A DNA stretch of 64,000 nt from Xylanimonas ulmi (lineage in GTDB: Bacteria; Actinomycetota; Actinomycetes; Actinomycetales; Cellulomonadaceae), in contig NZ_SGWX01000001.1 of NCBI RefSeq assembly GCF_004216535.1, positions 868,001 to 932,000 of the forward strand, given 5' to 3'. Below, one piece after another: positions 29,612-39,062 of the stretch (its first letter is position 1; every line of letters begins with the position of its first letter). The notes under the pieces were generated by a model. That model was given only the letters and a program-made list of their open reading frames with translations. It searched no databases and had not been told where the DNA came from. The position numbers and the translations under genes are program-made.

Positions 29612-30730
29612 TTGACGCACGACCGGCCGACCGAGAACGTCCCTCAGTGGCTGTTGACCACCGCGGGATGGTCGTGGCGGTTCGTCGCGCTCGTCGTGGC
29701 GGTCTCGCTCCTGGTCTACGCGGTGGTGCACGTGCGGCTGGTGTTCGTCGCCGTGTTCCTGGCGCTGGTGCTGACCTCGGTGCTCAAGCCGCTCGCCGAC
29801 TTCTACGGCAGGGTCATGCCGCGCGCGCTCGCCGTCGGCCTCGCGTTCCTGAGCGCGATCGTCTTCTTCGGCGGACTGGTCACCTATGTCGTGGCGTCAG
29901 TCGCCGGTCAGTGGCAGACGCTCGTGGTGCAGTTCACCAACGGCATCGATCAGATCATCGACTGGGCGCAGCACGGTCCGCTGCCCATCAACGTGTCGTG
30001 GGACCACATCAACGACGCGATCGACTCCGGGCGCGAGTGGGTCGCCGACAACAGCGACGACCTCGCCTCGACGGCGGTGGCGAGCGTGGGCACGGTCGCC
30101 GAGGGCTTCGCGGTCATCGCCCTGTCGGTCTTCTGCACCGTCTTCTTCCTCATGTCGGGCGGCGCGATGTGGCGCTGGTTCCTCACGCAGGTGCCCGCCG
30201 GGCACCGCGAGCGGTGGGCCAAGGCGGCCGACGCCGGCTGGTACAGCTTCTCGGGGTACGCGCGCGGCACCGTCATCATCGCCGTCACCGACGGCATCAT
30301 GGCGGGCATCCTGCTCGCCGCCCTGGGCATTCCGCTCGCGGCGCCACTCGCCGTGCTCGTGTTCATCGGCGCGTTCATCCCGCTCATCGGCGCGCCCGCC
30401 GCGATGGTCATCGCGGGCGTCGTGGCGCTCGCGGCCGAGGGCCCGGTCAAGGCGCTCATCGTGATCATCGGGGTGGCGCTCATCGGCCAGATCGAGGGGC
30501 ATCTGCTGCAGCCGCTCATCATGGGCAAGCAGGTCGCGCTGCATCCGGTGGTCATCGCGCTCGGCGTCACGGCGGGCACCGTGCTCGCGGGCATCCTCGG
30601 CGCCGTCGTCGCCGTGCCGGTGCTGGCCGTGACGTGGACCGTCTACAGCACGCTGCGGCCGCGGCGCGCCGACGAGGTCGATCCGGGCCAGGAGGAGGGC
30701 GAGGGCGAGGGCGCCGACGAAAGCGTGTGA
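29612..30730 (+). CDS. AI-2E family transporter-like membrane protein
   Basis: A 372-residue membrane protein of the AI-2E (TqsA/PerM/YdiK) family. Paired N-terminal helices (FVALVVAVSLLVYAVVHVRL) precede a soluble helical segment near residues 100-170, then helices with GYARGTVIIAVTDGIMAGI, FIGAFIPLIGAPAAMV and IGQIEGHLLQPLIMGKQVAL, the family's best-conserved stretch. An acidic tail of Glu/Gly ends the chain. The start is a TTG at 29612 after GGAGGGAG. Despite the family name, members range from signal-molecule exporters to Na+/H+ antiporters, so the transported species is not certain. Confidence 0.85.
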   Translation: MTHDRPTENVPQWLLTTAGWSWRFVALVVAVSLLVYAVVHVRLVFVAVFLALVLTSVLKPLADFYGRVMPRALAVGLAFLSAIVFFGGLVTYVVASVAGQWQTLVVQFTNGIDQIIDWAQHGPLPINVSWDHINDAIDSGREWVADNSDDLASTAVASVGTVAEGFAVIALSVFCTVFFLMSGGAMWRWFLTQVPAGHRERWAKAADAGWYSFSGYARGTVIIAVTDGIMAGILLAALGIPLAAPLAVLVFIGAFIPLIGAPAAMVIAGVVALAAEGPVKALIVIIGVALIGQIEGHLLQPLIMGKQVALHPVVIALGVTAGTVLAGILGAVVAVPVLAVTWTVYSTLRPRRADEVDPGQEEGEGEGADESV

Positions 30731-30762
30731 CGGCCGCCCTGGGCAAATGGCATGCTGCCCCG

Positions 30763-31368
30763 ATGCGACCGTTCGTGCTGGCAGGTGACCATGTCCGGCT
30801 CTCGACGCCCACCACGGCCGACGTCGACCGCATCCACGCGATCTGTCAGGACCCGGACATCCAACGGTGGACGACGGTGCCGAGCCCGTACCGGCGCGAG
30901 CACGCCGAGAGCTTCGTCACCTCGATCGTTCCGGCGGGCTGGGAGGCCGAGACGGCGTTCACCTGGGCGGTGCGCGCCCCGGGCGACGTTCTGCCCGGCG
31001 ATCCCGAGCCGCCCGTGCTGGGCATGGTCGACCTTCGGCTCGACGACGGCGCGCCCGGCGCGCGGTCGGGCGAGTTCGGGTTCTGGACGGCGCCCGAGGC
31101 GCGCGGCCGCGGCCTCATGACGCAGGCGGCGCGCCTCGTCGTCGACTTCGGTCTGGACCCCGAGGGCCTGGGCCTGGCGCGCGCGGTGTGGCGCGCCGAG
31201 GTCGGCAACTGGGCGTCGCGCCGCGTCGCGTGGAGGCTCGGCGTGCGCGTCGAGGGTCAGGTGCGGGGGATGCTGACGCACCGCGGTCGCCTCGTCGAGG
31301 GATGGATCGGAACGCTGCTTCCCGCCGATCCGCGCGAGCCGAACGAGCCGTGGCCCGAGGCGCGCTGA
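30763..31368 (+). CDS. GNAT-family N-acetyltransferase (RimJ/RimL type)
   Basis: A 201-residue acetyl-CoA-dependent acetyltransferase. The N-terminal LAGDHVRLSTPTTADVDRIH is the usual RimJ/RimL opening. The acetyl-CoA loop reads APEARGRGLMTQAAR (R/Q-x2-G-x-G/A pattern) and the end has VGNWASRRVAWRLGVRVEGQ, where the conserved Asn-x2-S and the Gly of GF/GV fit N-terminal acetylases. The acceptor may be a protein N terminus or a small amine. It follows the AI-2E gene by 32 bp on the same strand. Confidence 0.88.
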   Translation: MRPFVLAGDHVRLSTPTTADVDRIHAICQDPDIQRWTTVPSPYRREHAESFVTSIVPAGWEAETAFTWAVRAPGDVLPGDPEPPVLGMVDLRLDDGAPGARSGEFGFWTAPEARGRGLMTQAARLVVDFGLDPEGLGLARAVWRAEVGNWASRRVAWRLGVRVEGQVRGMLTHRGRLVEGWIGTLLPADPREPNEPWPEAR

Positions 31369-31495
31369 GCATGGGTGGCCCGCCGCGCTGAGCGGGCCGT
31401 TTGCGCGACCGCGCCCGAGCGTGGGAGCCTCGATGCCGTCCCTGCGGCTCCCGCCGCGCGTGAGAGGGGACGCCCAGCGGACGAGGGACTGAGGA

Positions 31496-31522
31496 ATGAC
31501 GGGTCTGCGCACCGACGCCTGA
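31496..31522 (+). CDS. Leader peptide MTGLRTDA, candidate attenuator ORF
   Basis: An eight-codon reading frame with GAGGGA 7 bases upstream, ending 62 bp before the ABC-F gene. A strong hairpin begins 3 bases after its stop. Short leader ORFs followed by alternative hairpins precede many antibiotic-resistance ABC-F genes, so ribosome stalling here may control the downstream gene. Confidence 0.45.
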   Translation: MTGLRTDA

Positions 31523-31525
31523 CCG

Positions 31526-31558
31526 GCGCCGCCCCTGCCACGGCAGGGCTGTCGGCGC
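31526..31558 (+). promoter_or_regulatory. Two-part hairpin between leader ORF and ABC-F gene
   Basis: Outer arms GCGCCG/CGGCGC enclose inner arms CCCTGCC/GGCAGGG with a tiny loop. Leader bases GCACCGAC can alternatively pair with the downstream GTCGGCGC (7 of 8), which would break the outer stem. The two exclusive folds are what an attenuator needs. No U-tract was seen, so control could be at translation. Confidence 0.45.
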
Positions 31559-31584
31559 ACCAGCCGACCTCGGAGACCCCTCAC

Positions 31585-33141
31585 ATGCCTTCCCCCACGC
31601 CCAGCGTCGTCTTGCGCGACCTCACCTTCTCCTGGCCCGACGGCGCCACCCCCATCGACCACGTCTCGGGCGCGTTCGGCGCCGGGCGCACCGGACTGGT
31701 CGGGCTCAACGGCGCCGGCAAGTCCACGCTGCTGCGCCTGGTCGCGGGCCTGCTGCGCCCGACGTCCGGCTCCATCCAGGTCACCGGCGTCGCCGACTAC
31801 CTGCCGCAACGCCTCACGCTCGACACGCACCTGACGGTCGCCGACCTGCTCGGCGTGCGCGACGTCGTCGACGCCGTGCGCGCCATCGAGGCGGGCGACG
31901 TGCGGCCCGAGCGGTTCGACGCCGTCGGCGACGCCTGGGACGCCGAGGACCGCGCCCGCGCCGAGCTCGCGGCGCTCGGCCTGCCCGCCGACGTCGACCG
32001 CCAGGTGGGGACGCTGTCGGGCGGGGAGGCCGTGCTGACCGCCGTCGTCGGCGTCCGGCTGCGCCGCGCCGACGTCGCGCTGCTCGACGAGCCGACCAAC
32101 AACCTCGACGGCGCCGCGCGCGAGCGGCTGCACGAACTGGTGCGCTCGTGGCGCGGCGCGCTCGTGGTGGTCTCGCACGACCGCGCGCTGCTCGAGCTGG
32201 TCGACGAGACCGCCGAGCTGCGCGCGGGCGCTCTCGAGACGTTCGGCGGAGCCTATTCGGCCTACGAGGAGCAGCTCGCGGCGCGGCAGGAGGCCGCCCG
32301 CCGAGCCCTGCGCGACGCCGAGGCCGTGCTGCGCCGCGAGCGAGCCGAGCGCATCAAGGCCGCCGAGCGCATCGCGCACTCCGAGCGGCGCGGGCGCAAG
32401 GACGTCGCCGAGGCGCGCTACGTCAAGGCGGCCATCAACGACCGGCGCAACTCGGCCGAGAAGTCCCAGGCGGCGCGACGCGCTCAGGCGAACGCCAAGG
32501 AGGACGCCGCGCGCGCCGCGGTCGAGGCCGCCGAGCGCGCGGTGCGCGACGACGTCCGCATCGTCGTCGACCTGCCCGACCCGGGCGTCGCGCCCGGACG
32601 GCGGCTCGCCGAGCTGCCCGGCGGCGTCGTCATCCAGGGCCCCGAGCGCGTCGCGCTGACCGGCCCCAACGGCTCCGGCAAGACGACGCTCCTGGAGCGG
32701 CTGGTCGGCGGCGAGGGCCTGGCGACGGACCGCGTCGGGTACCTGCCGCAGCGCCTCGACCGGCTCGACGACGACGACACGGTGCTGGAGGCGGTGCGGG
32801 CCGGCGCGCCGCACGTGCCGCCCGGAGAGCTGCGCGGGCGGCTGGCCCGGTTCCTCGTGCGCGGCGACGCCGTCGAGCGGCCCGTGGCGAGCCTGTCGGG
32901 CGGCGAGCGGTTCCGGGTCGCGCTGGCCCGCCTGCTGCTGGCCGACCCGCCCGCGCAGCTGCTGGTGCTCGACGAGCCGACCAACAACCTCGACATCGCG
33001 AGCGCGGACCGGCTGGTCGAGGCGCTCGCCGCCTACCGCGGCGCGCTGCTGGTGGTCAGCCACGACCGCGCCTTCCTCGACCGGCTGTCGCTCGACGCCG
33101 AGCTGTCGCTCGACGGCGGCACGCTGCGGCGTGTCCGGTGA
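31585..33141 (+). CDS. ABC-F family ATPase, probable ribosome protection/translation factor
   Basis: A 518-residue soluble protein with two ABC domains and no membrane part. Domain 1 has Walker A GLNGAGKST, signature TLSGGEAV (variant) and VALLDEPTNNLD; domain 2 has GPNGSGKTT, SLSGGERFRVALARLL and LLVLDEPTNNLD. The linker (about residues 210-315) is a long charged helix pair (EEQLAARQEAARRAL, RERAERIKAAERIAHSERRG), the P-site tRNA interaction motif region. ABC-F proteins rescue or protect ribosomes, and many give resistance to lincosamides, pleuromutilins or macrolides. The upstream leader ORF and hairpin support drug-responsive control. A housekeeping role cannot be excluded. Confidence 0.88.
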   Translation: MPSPTPSVVLRDLTFSWPDGATPIDHVSGAFGAGRTGLVGLNGAGKSTLLRLVAGLLRPTSGSIQVTGVADYLPQRLTLDTHLTVADLLGVRDVVDAVRAIEAGDVRPERFDAVGDAWDAEDRARAELAALGLPADVDRQVGTLSGGEAVLTAVVGVRLRRADVALLDEPTNNLDGAARERLHELVRSWRGALVVVSHDRALLELVDETAELRAGALETFGGAYSAYEEQLAARQEAARRALRDAEAVLRRERAERIKAAERIAHSERRGRKDVAEARYVKAAINDRRNSAEKSQAARRAQANAKEDAARAAVEAAERAVRDDVRIVVDLPDPGVAPGRRLAELPGGVVIQGPERVALTGPNGSGKTTLLERLVGGEGLATDRVGYLPQRLDRLDDDDTVLEAVRAGAPHVPPGELRGRLARFLVRGDAVERPVASLSGGERFRVALARLLLADPPAQLLVLDEPTNNLDIASADRLVEALAAYRGALLVVSHDRAFLDRLSLDAELSLDGGTLRRVR

Positions 33142-33175
33142 GCGCGAGGCGCCCGGCGCCGTGTTGGATGGGCGC

Positions 33176-35230
33176 GTGACACCCTTCGACGAGCGTTCCG
33201 CCCTGCCCTACGAGCTGCCCGACTACGCGGCGATCCGGCCCGAGCACTACGAGCCCGCGATCGGCGCCGGCATGGCGGCCCAGCGCGACGAGGTCGCGGC
33301 GATCATCGCCAACCCCGCCGCGCCCACGGTCGAGAACACGCTCGAGGCGCTCGAGCGCTCGGGCGGACTGCTCGGCCGGGCGCTGACGGCGTTCCACAAC
33401 CAGATCGCCTCCGACGCCAGCGCGTTCCTCGAGGACGTCGAGGAGCGCCTGGCGCCGCAGCTGGCCGCGCACCGCGACGCCATCCTCATGGACCGCGCGC
33501 TGTACGAGCGGCTCGAGCTGCTCGAGCGGAGCGCGGGCGACCTGGCCCCCGACGACGCATGGCTGCTGCGCCGTCGCCTGATCGACGCGCGGCGCGCCGG
33601 CGTCGCGCTCGACGACCAGGCGCAGGCCGCGCTGCGCGACCTCAACGCGCGGCTGACCACGCTCGAGGCGCAGTTCGGGCGCAAGCTCCTGGCGGGCGCC
33701 AACGCGGCGTCGGTCCTGGTGACCGACGAGGCCGAGCTCGACGGGCTCGCGCTCGACGCCAAGGCGGGCGCCCGTGCGGCCGCCGCGTCGCGCGGCCTGG
33801 AGGGCTGGTTGCTCGAGGCGCAGCTGCCGACGCACCAGAGCGTCGTCGGGGTCCTGACCGACCGCGGGCTGCGCGAGCGGGTGCAGCGCGCGTCGGAGGC
33901 CCGCGGAGGCGACGGGTCCGAGCACGACACGCGGGCGGTGCTGCTGGAGATCGTCCGCCTGCGCGCCGAGCGCGCCCGCCTGCTCGGCTACCCGCACCAC
34001 GCGGCGTACGTGGCCGAGGACGCCACGGCGGGCACCGCTGAGGCGGTGGCCGCGATGCTCGAACGGCTCGCGCCGCCGGCCGCCGCCAACGCGCGCGCCG
34101 AGGCCGCCGACCTCACGGCCGCACTGCGCGCCGACGCCGGACCTGACGCCGAGCTGCGCGCGAGCGACTGGGCGTTCTACGCCGAGCGCGTGCGCAAGGA
34201 GCGGTACGCGCTCGACGACGCCGCGCTGCGCCCCTACCTCGAGCTCGAGCGCGTGCTGCGCGACGGCGTGTTTGAGGCGGCGCACCGGCTCTTCGGGCTG
34301 TCGTTCGCCGAGCGCGACGACCTGGTCGGCTACCACCCGGACGTGCGTGTGTTCGAGGTCTTCGACGCCCCCGAGCCGGGAGCGCGCGACCAGGGCCTCG
34401 GGCTCTTCCTCGCCGACCTGTACACGCGCGAGTCCAAGCGCGGCGGCGCCTGGATGAACAACCTCGTCGACCAGAACCACCTGCTCGGCCAGCGGCCCGT
34501 CGTGGTCAACAACCTCAACATCGTCAAGCCGCCGGCCGGGCAGCCCACGCTGCTGGTGTGGGACGAGGTCATCACGCTGTTCCACGAGTTCGGCCACGCG
34601 TTGCACGGCCTGCTGTCCGACGTGCGTCACCCCTCGCAGTCGGGCACCGAGGTGCCGCGCGACTTCGTCGAGTACCCGAGCCAGGTCAACGAGATGTGGG
34701 CGTGGGACCCGGCGATCCTCGAGCGGTTCGCCGTGCACCACGCCACCGGCGAGCCCATGCCGCGGCGCTGGGTCGAGACGATGCTGGCCTCGCGGCAGTT
34801 CGGTGAGGGCTTCGCCACGACCGAGTACCTCGCGGCGGCGCTGCTCGACCAGGCCTGGCACCGGCTCGCGCCACAGGACGTGCCCACCTCGCCCGACGAC
34901 GTCGCGGCCTTCGAGGCGAACGCGCTCGCCGCCGCCGGGCTCGACCTGCCCGCCATCCCGCCGCGCTACCGCACCACCTACTTCAACCACATCTTCGGCT
35001 CGGGCTACGCGGCCGCGTACTACTCCTACATCTCGTCCGAAGTCCTCGACGCCGACACCGTGCGCTGGTACGAAGAGCATGGCGGGCTCACCCGCGAGAA
35101 CGGGGAGGCGTTCCGCCGCCTGTTGCTGGCGCGCGGCGGCTCGCAGGACCCGCTGGCCTCGTTCCGCGAGCTGCGCGGACGCGACGCCGACATCACACCG
35201 CTGCTGGAGCGACGGGGGCTGGGAGCATGA
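33176..35230 (+). CDS. M3-family zinc metallopeptidase (Dcp/oligopeptidase A type)
   Basis: A 684-residue cytoplasmic thimet-type peptidase. The zinc motif FHEFGHALHG is near residue 469, with the third ligand downstream in PSQVNEMWAW. Conserved late motifs include YFNHIFGSGYAAAYYSY, which contains the substrate-binding Tyr/His. The N terminus TPFDERSALPYELPDYAAIR matches the family when the GTG at 33176 is used; a GTG at 33131 overlaps the ABC-F gene and adds nonconserved residues. The enzyme trims oligopeptides and probably works downstream of the cell's large proteases. The next peptidase gene overlaps its stop by 4 bp. Confidence 0.92.
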   Translation: MTPFDERSALPYELPDYAAIRPEHYEPAIGAGMAAQRDEVAAIIANPAAPTVENTLEALERSGGLLGRALTAFHNQIASDASAFLEDVEERLAPQLAAHRDAILMDRALYERLELLERSAGDLAPDDAWLLRRRLIDARRAGVALDDQAQAALRDLNARLTTLEAQFGRKLLAGANAASVLVTDEAELDGLALDAKAGARAAAASRGLEGWLLEAQLPTHQSVVGVLTDRGLRERVQRASEARGGDGSEHDTRAVLLEIVRLRAERARLLGYPHHAAYVAEDATAGTAEAVAAMLERLAPPAAANARAEAADLTAALRADAGPDAELRASDWAFYAERVRKERYALDDAALRPYLELERVLRDGVFEAAHRLFGLSFAERDDLVGYHPDVRVFEVFDAPEPGARDQGLGLFLADLYTRESKRGGAWMNNLVDQNHLLGQRPVVVNNLNIVKPPAGQPTLLVWDEVITLFHEFGHALHGLLSDVRHPSQSGTEVPRDFVEYPSQVNEMWAWDPAILERFAVHHATGEPMPRRWVETMLASRQFGEGFATTEYLAAALLDQAWHRLAPQDVPTSPDDVAAFEANALAAAGLDLPAIPPRYRTTYFNHIFGSGYAAAYYSYISSEVLDADTVRWYEEHGGLTRENGEAFRRLLLARGGSQDPLASFRELRGRDADITPLLERRGLGA

Positions 35231-36585
35231 CGGAACCGCACACCACACCGAGCGTCGGGCTGGGCGAGCCTGGCGGCGCGGTCACCGCGCAGGACGAGGT
35301 CGCCCGCATCTGCCAGGACCTGCTGCGCATCGACACCTCCAACTACGGCGACGACTCGGGGCCGGGGGAGCGCGCCGCGGCCGAGCACGTCGCGGCGCTG
35401 CTGACCGAGGTGGGCCTCGACGTCGAGGTCTTCGAGTCGCGGCCTGGGCGCACGTCGGTGGTCACACGGCTGGAGGGCGCCGACCCGGCCCGGCCGGCGC
35501 TCGTGCTGCACGGGCACACCGACGTCGTGCCCGCGCGCGCCGAGGACTGGAGCGTGGACCCGTTCGCGGGCGAGGAGCGCGACGGGCTGCTGTGGGGGCG
35601 CGGCGCCGTCGACATGAAGGACATGGACGCGATGATCCTGGCCGTGGTGCGCCAGTACGTGCGCGAGGGGCGCCGCCCCGCGCGCGACGTGGTCGTCGCG
35701 ATGTTCGCCGACGAGGAGGCGGGCGGCGTCCACGGCGCCCAGTGGGCCGTCGCCCACCGCCCCGAGCTGTTCGAGGGCGCCACCGAGGCGATCAGCGAGG
35801 TCGGGGGCTTCTCGGTCGAGGTGGGCGGCACGCGCGCCTACCTGCTGCAAACCGCGGAGAAGGGCTTGGCCTGGCTGCGCCTGGTCGCCGACGGGCGGGC
35901 GGGCCACGGCTCGGCGGTCAACCACGACAACGCGGTCACCGCGCTCGCCGAGGCAGTCGCGCGCGTCGGACGGCACGCCTGGCCCTACACGCTCACGCCC
36001 ACCGTCGAGCGCCTGCTGCGGGGCGTCGCCGACCTGACGGGCCTGCCGTTCGACGGTGAGGACCCCGCCGCGGTCGACGCGCTCGTGCGGGCGCTGGGAC
36101 CCGCGGCGCCGTTCGTGGGCGCCACGGTGCGGCACACCGCCAACCCGACGCAGCTCGCCGCCGGGTACAAGGCCAATGTCATCCCGGGGCGGGCCGAGGC
36201 GTCGCTCGACGTGCGGCTGCTGCCCGGCTACGAGCAGGAGGGCATGGCGACGGTGCGCGAGCTCGTCGGGCCGGGGGTGCGCGTCGAGCCCATCCACCAG
36301 GACGTCGCGCTCGAGGCGCCGTTCTCCGGATCGCTCGTGGACGCCATGGTCGACGCGGTGACGGGAGAGGACCCCGGCTCGGTGGTGTTGCCGTACACGC
36401 TCTCGGGCGGCACCGACAACAAGTCGCTGTCGCGCCTGGGGATCACCGGCTACGGGTTCGCGCCGCTGCGGCTGCCCGCCGACCTCGACTTCGTGGGCAT
36501 GTTCCACGGCGTCGACGAGCGCGTGCCCATCGACGCGTTGCGCTTCGGCACACGGGTGCTGGACCGGCTGCTGGCGACCTGCTGA
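35227..36585 (+). CDS. M20/M25/M40 family zinc peptidase
   Basis: A 452-residue di-zinc hydrolase of the ArgE/DapE/CPG2 group. Metal ligands lie in LHGHTDVVP (His, Asp), WGRGAVDMKD (bridging Asp) and ADEEAGG (Glu pair). The dimerisation domain includes GRAGHGSAVNHDNAV, and the last ligand His is in VGMFHGVDERVP. Length fits the actinobacterial dipeptidase-like branch. The ATG overlaps the M3 peptidase stop (ATGA), so the two form a peptide-degrading pair. The exact substrate cannot be predicted. Confidence 0.92.
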   Translation: MTEPHTTPSVGLGEPGGAVTAQDEVARICQDLLRIDTSNYGDDSGPGERAAAEHVAALLTEVGLDVEVFESRPGRTSVVTRLEGADPARPALVLHGHTDVVPARAEDWSVDPFAGEERDGLLWGRGAVDMKDMDAMILAVVRQYVREGRRPARDVVVAMFADEEAGGVHGAQWAVAHRPELFEGATEAISEVGGFSVEVGGTRAYLLQTAEKGLAWLRLVADGRAGHGSAVNHDNAVTALAEAVARVGRHAWPYTLTPTVERLLRGVADLTGLPFDGEDPAAVDALVRALGPAAPFVGATVRHTANPTQLAAGYKANVIPGRAEASLDVRLLPGYEQEGMATVRELVGPGVRVEPIHQDVALEAPFSGSLVDAMVDAVTGEDPGSVVLPYTLSGGTDNKSLSRLGITGYGFAPLRLPADLDFVGMFHGVDERVPIDALRFGTRVLDRLLATC

Positions 36586-36595
36586 CCCGCGCGCC

Positions 36596-36799
36596 TCACA
36601 AGGTCGAGGAGACCTTGATGATGGCGCGGCGCAGCCACACCTTGCGGTGGCCGCCCTGATACAGGCGTGTGCGCGCCAGCTCCCAGCGCCCGTACTCCGC
36701 CTCGTCGGTCAAGAGCCGTCGAGCCTGCGGCACACTCGTGCCTCGGTCGATGGTCAGGACTCGGTACTCATAGTGCTTGTGGGGAGTGCTGGGCGTCAT
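36596..36799 (-). CDS. DUF5703 family protein
   Basis: A 67-residue protein: HYEYRVLTIDRGTSVPQARR, LLTDEAEYGRWELARTRLYQ and KVWLRRAIIKV, a pattern common to small actinobacterial DUF5703 proteins. The ATG at 36799 is chosen because the extra 14 residues from an in-frame ATG at 36841 are unlike the family. No function is known. It is convergent with the M20 peptidase gene and divergent from the acidic protein gene that starts at 36871. Confidence 0.8.
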   Translation of the reverse strand: MTPSTPHKHYEYRVLTIDRGTSVPQARRLLTDEAEYGRWELARTRLYQGGHRKVWLRRAIIKVSSTL

Positions 36800-36870
36800 C
36801 TCACCGTCCCAAGAGGGTCCTTCGATGCCTTCGCCTGCCATTGTGCCCCGACCGGCGGTAGCGTTCGGAC

Positions 36871-37164
36871 ATGACCGCAGACCCGCGCGCCGCGTTGGAC
36901 CGTCTTGTCGCTGCGCTGGAGGCCCACTTCGACGCCATCTCGACGCGCCGCAGTGACGACGACCCGCGCGTGGACGACGCCTACGACGTCCTGGCCGACG
37001 CCTTCGAGGTGTACGACGACGCGCTGGCCCAGGTATACGGCGAGGTCACGCCCTTCGTCCTTGAGGAGGAGGAGGACGACGACGGCGACGATGACGCCGA
37101 CGACGAGGACGACCTGGACGAGGACGACGACCTCGACGTCGAGCTGGAGGACTCGCGGCCCTGA
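36871..37164 (+). CDS. Acidic hypothetical protein
   Basis: A 97-residue protein with a helical N-terminal part (AALDRLVAALEAHFDAISTR, DDAYDVLADAFEVYDDALAQ) and a C-terminal tail of almost only Asp and Glu (from about residue 66). Similar proteins in actinobacteria have been labelled primosomal protein without experimental support. No motif suggests an enzyme. The composition is consistent with a nucleic-acid-mimic or chaperone-like role, but that is speculation. Confidence 0.72.
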   Translation: MTADPRAALDRLVAALEAHFDAISTRRSDDDPRVDDAYDVLADAFEVYDDALAQVYGEVTPFVLEEEEDDDGDDDADDEDDLDEDDDLDVELEDSRP

Positions 37165-37183
37165 AGCGCCCGGCGTGCGGGGG

Positions 37184-38116
37184 TCACCACCTCTCGGGGT
37201 AGCCCGCGTCGATCGCGGACACGTCGTCGAGCGCCGCGCGCACCTGCGCGGGCAGGGCGAGGTCGACGGCCGCGAGCGACTGGCGCAGCTGCCCGGGCGT
37301 GCGCGCCCCGACGATCGCTGAGGCGACCTGGTCGCGCGCGAGCACCCACGCGAGCGCGACCTCGGCCGGGGTGCGGCCCAGGCCCTGTGCGGCGGTCACC
37401 ACGGCCTCGACCACCGCCGCGGCGCGCTCGGTCAGGTAGGGCTCGACGAACCCCGCCAGGTGCGGCGACGCGGCCCGTGAGTCGGCGGGAACGGTGTGGC
37501 GGTACTTGCCCGTCAGCACGCCGCGTCCCAGCGGTGACCACGCGAGCAGGCCCAGGCCGAGCGCGTGGGCCGCCGGGCGCACCTCGCGCTCGACGCCGCG
37601 CTGCAGCAGCGAGTACTCGACCTCCAGCGCCGTGAGCCCGACGTCGTCGAGCAGCGTGGCCGCGTGCGCGCTCGCCCAGCCGGGATGGTTCGACAGCCCG
37701 ACGTAGCGGGCACGGCCCGAGGTGACGGCCAGGCGCAGCGCGGTGGCGGTCTCGGCGAGCGGTGTCGCCGGGTCGGGGCACGCCACCAGGAACAGGTCGA
37801 CGCACTCGACGCCGAGGCGCGCCAGCGAGCCGTCGAGGTCGGCCAGGAGCGCGCGCCGTGACGCGTTCCGCCCACCCTTGGTGCACAGCACGACGTCGTC
37901 GCGCGCGGCCGTCGTGCGCAGCAGGTCGCCGATCAGGCGCTCGGCGTCGCCGTCCGCATAGGACGCGGAGGTGTCCAGCAGCGTCCCGCCCGCGTCGAGG
38001 AAGTCGCGCAACTGCTCGGCGGCGCTGTCGGGACCGGTGTCCCGCCCCCAGGTCATCGTGCCCAGTCCCAGGGGGGACACGCGCAGACCTGATCCGCCGA
38101 CCGTTCGATCCCTCAC
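37184..38116 (-). CDS. Aldo/keto reductase with substituted catalytic His
   Basis: A 310-residue (beta/alpha)8 NADPH-dependent reductase. Asp48 and Tyr53 ([12 protein letters not shown]) and Lys80 (LCTKGG) of the catalytic tetrad are present. The usual His in the V-H-x-P-D-P segment is replaced: the protein reads VACPDP with Ala112 there. The nucleotide site [17 protein letters not shown] is conserved. The enzyme should still bind NADPH, but substrate polarisation may differ from the standard type. It is divergent from uppP and starts with a GTG 73 bp from it. Confidence 0.88.
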   Translation of the reverse strand: MRDRTVGGSGLRVSPLGLGTMTWGRDTGPDSAAEQLRDFLDAGGTLLDTSASYADGDAERLIGDLLRTTAARDDVVLCTKGGRNASRRALLADLDGSLARLGVECVDLFLVACPDPATPLAETATALRLAVTSGRARYVGLSNHPGWASAHAATLLDDVGLTALEVEYSLLQRGVEREVRPAAHALGLGLLAWSPLGRGVLTGKYRHTVPADSRAASPHLAGFVEPYLTERAAAVVEAVVTAAQGLGRTPAEVALAWVLARDQVASAIVGARTPGQLRQSLAAVDLALPAQVRAALDDVSAIDAGYPERW

Positions 38117-38189
38117 GGGCGCAGGCTATCGGCGCGGATCGACTGTCAGTGTCGGTGCCACGCAAGAACACCAGATATGGTCGGCCATC

Positions 38190-39062
38190 GTGAGTGCGTG
38201 GGAGTCGATCGTTCTAGGCCTGGTGCAGGGGCTCACCGAGTTCCTGCCGATCTCGTCGAGCGCGCACCTGCGCATCATCGGCAGTCTGATCGGCTCAGGC
38301 GACCCGGGCGCGGCGTTCACCGCCATCACCCAGATCGGCACCGAGACCGCGGTGATCCTGTACTACCGGCGCACCATCCGCGACATCCTCGTCGACTGGT
38401 GGAAGGCGTTGCGCGGCGACGACGGCGCCGATCGCGCGGCCCGGTTCGGCGCGCACCGCGAGAACGCCCGCATGGCCTGGTACATCGTGCTGGGCTCGAT
38501 CCCGATCGTGATCCTGGGCCTGGCGCTGCAGGACTGGATCGAGACGTCGTTCCGCAACCTGTGGATCACCGCCACGACGCTCGCCGTGTTCGCCCTGCTG
38601 CTGGGCTGGGCCGACAAGATCGGGGAGCGGCGTCGCACGATGCGCGAGATGACGCCACGCCGGGCGCTCGCCTTCGGCCTGGCGCAGTCGCTGGCGCTCG
38701 TGCCCGGCGTCTCGCGCTCGGGCGGCACCATCACCGCGGGCCTCCTGATGGGCTTCACCCGCAAGGCCGCCGCCGACTACGCGTTCCTCCTGGCGATCCC
38801 CGCGGTCATGGGCTCCGGGTTCTTCCAGCTCTTCCGGTCGCTGGGAGACAACCCTCAGCCGGGCGCGCCCGGCGCGCTCGCGACGCTCATCGCGACGGTC
38901 ATCGCGTTCGCCGTCGGATACGTCGTGATCATCGGGTTCCTCAAGCTCATCTCGACGCACTCCTACAGTGGGTTCGTGGTCTACCGCCTGATCCTCGCCG
39001 TCGTCGTCGTGGTCTTGCTGGTCGTCGGAGTGCTCACGCCGCTGTCTGGGTACTACGCCTGA
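38190..39062 (+). CDS. uppP: Undecaprenyl-diphosphatase
   Basis: A 290-residue membrane enzyme that dephosphorylates undecaprenyl diphosphate, recycling the carrier lipid for peptidoglycan synthesis (bacitracin resistance protein BacA). Signature motifs are [14 protein letters not shown] (catalytic Glu and Ser cluster) near residue 15 and [11 protein letters not shown] (catalytic Arg region) near 175. Eight or so hydrophobic segments fit the family. The start is a GTG at 38190. The stop shares one base with the mshC start (TGATG), and the same order is common in related actinobacteria. Confidence 0.95.
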   Translation: MSAWESIVLGLVQGLTEFLPISSSAHLRIIGSLIGSGDPGAAFTAITQIGTETAVILYYRRTIRDILVDWWKALRGDDGADRAARFGAHRENARMAWYIVLGSIPIVILGLALQDWIETSFRNLWITATTLAVFALLLGWADKIGERRRTMREMTPRRALAFGLAQSLALVPGVSRSGGTITAGLLMGFTRKAAADYAFLLAIPAVMGSGFFQLFRSLGDNPQPGAPGALATLIATVIAFAVGYVVIIGFLKLISTHSYSGFVVYRLILAVVVVVLLVVGVLTPLSGYYA

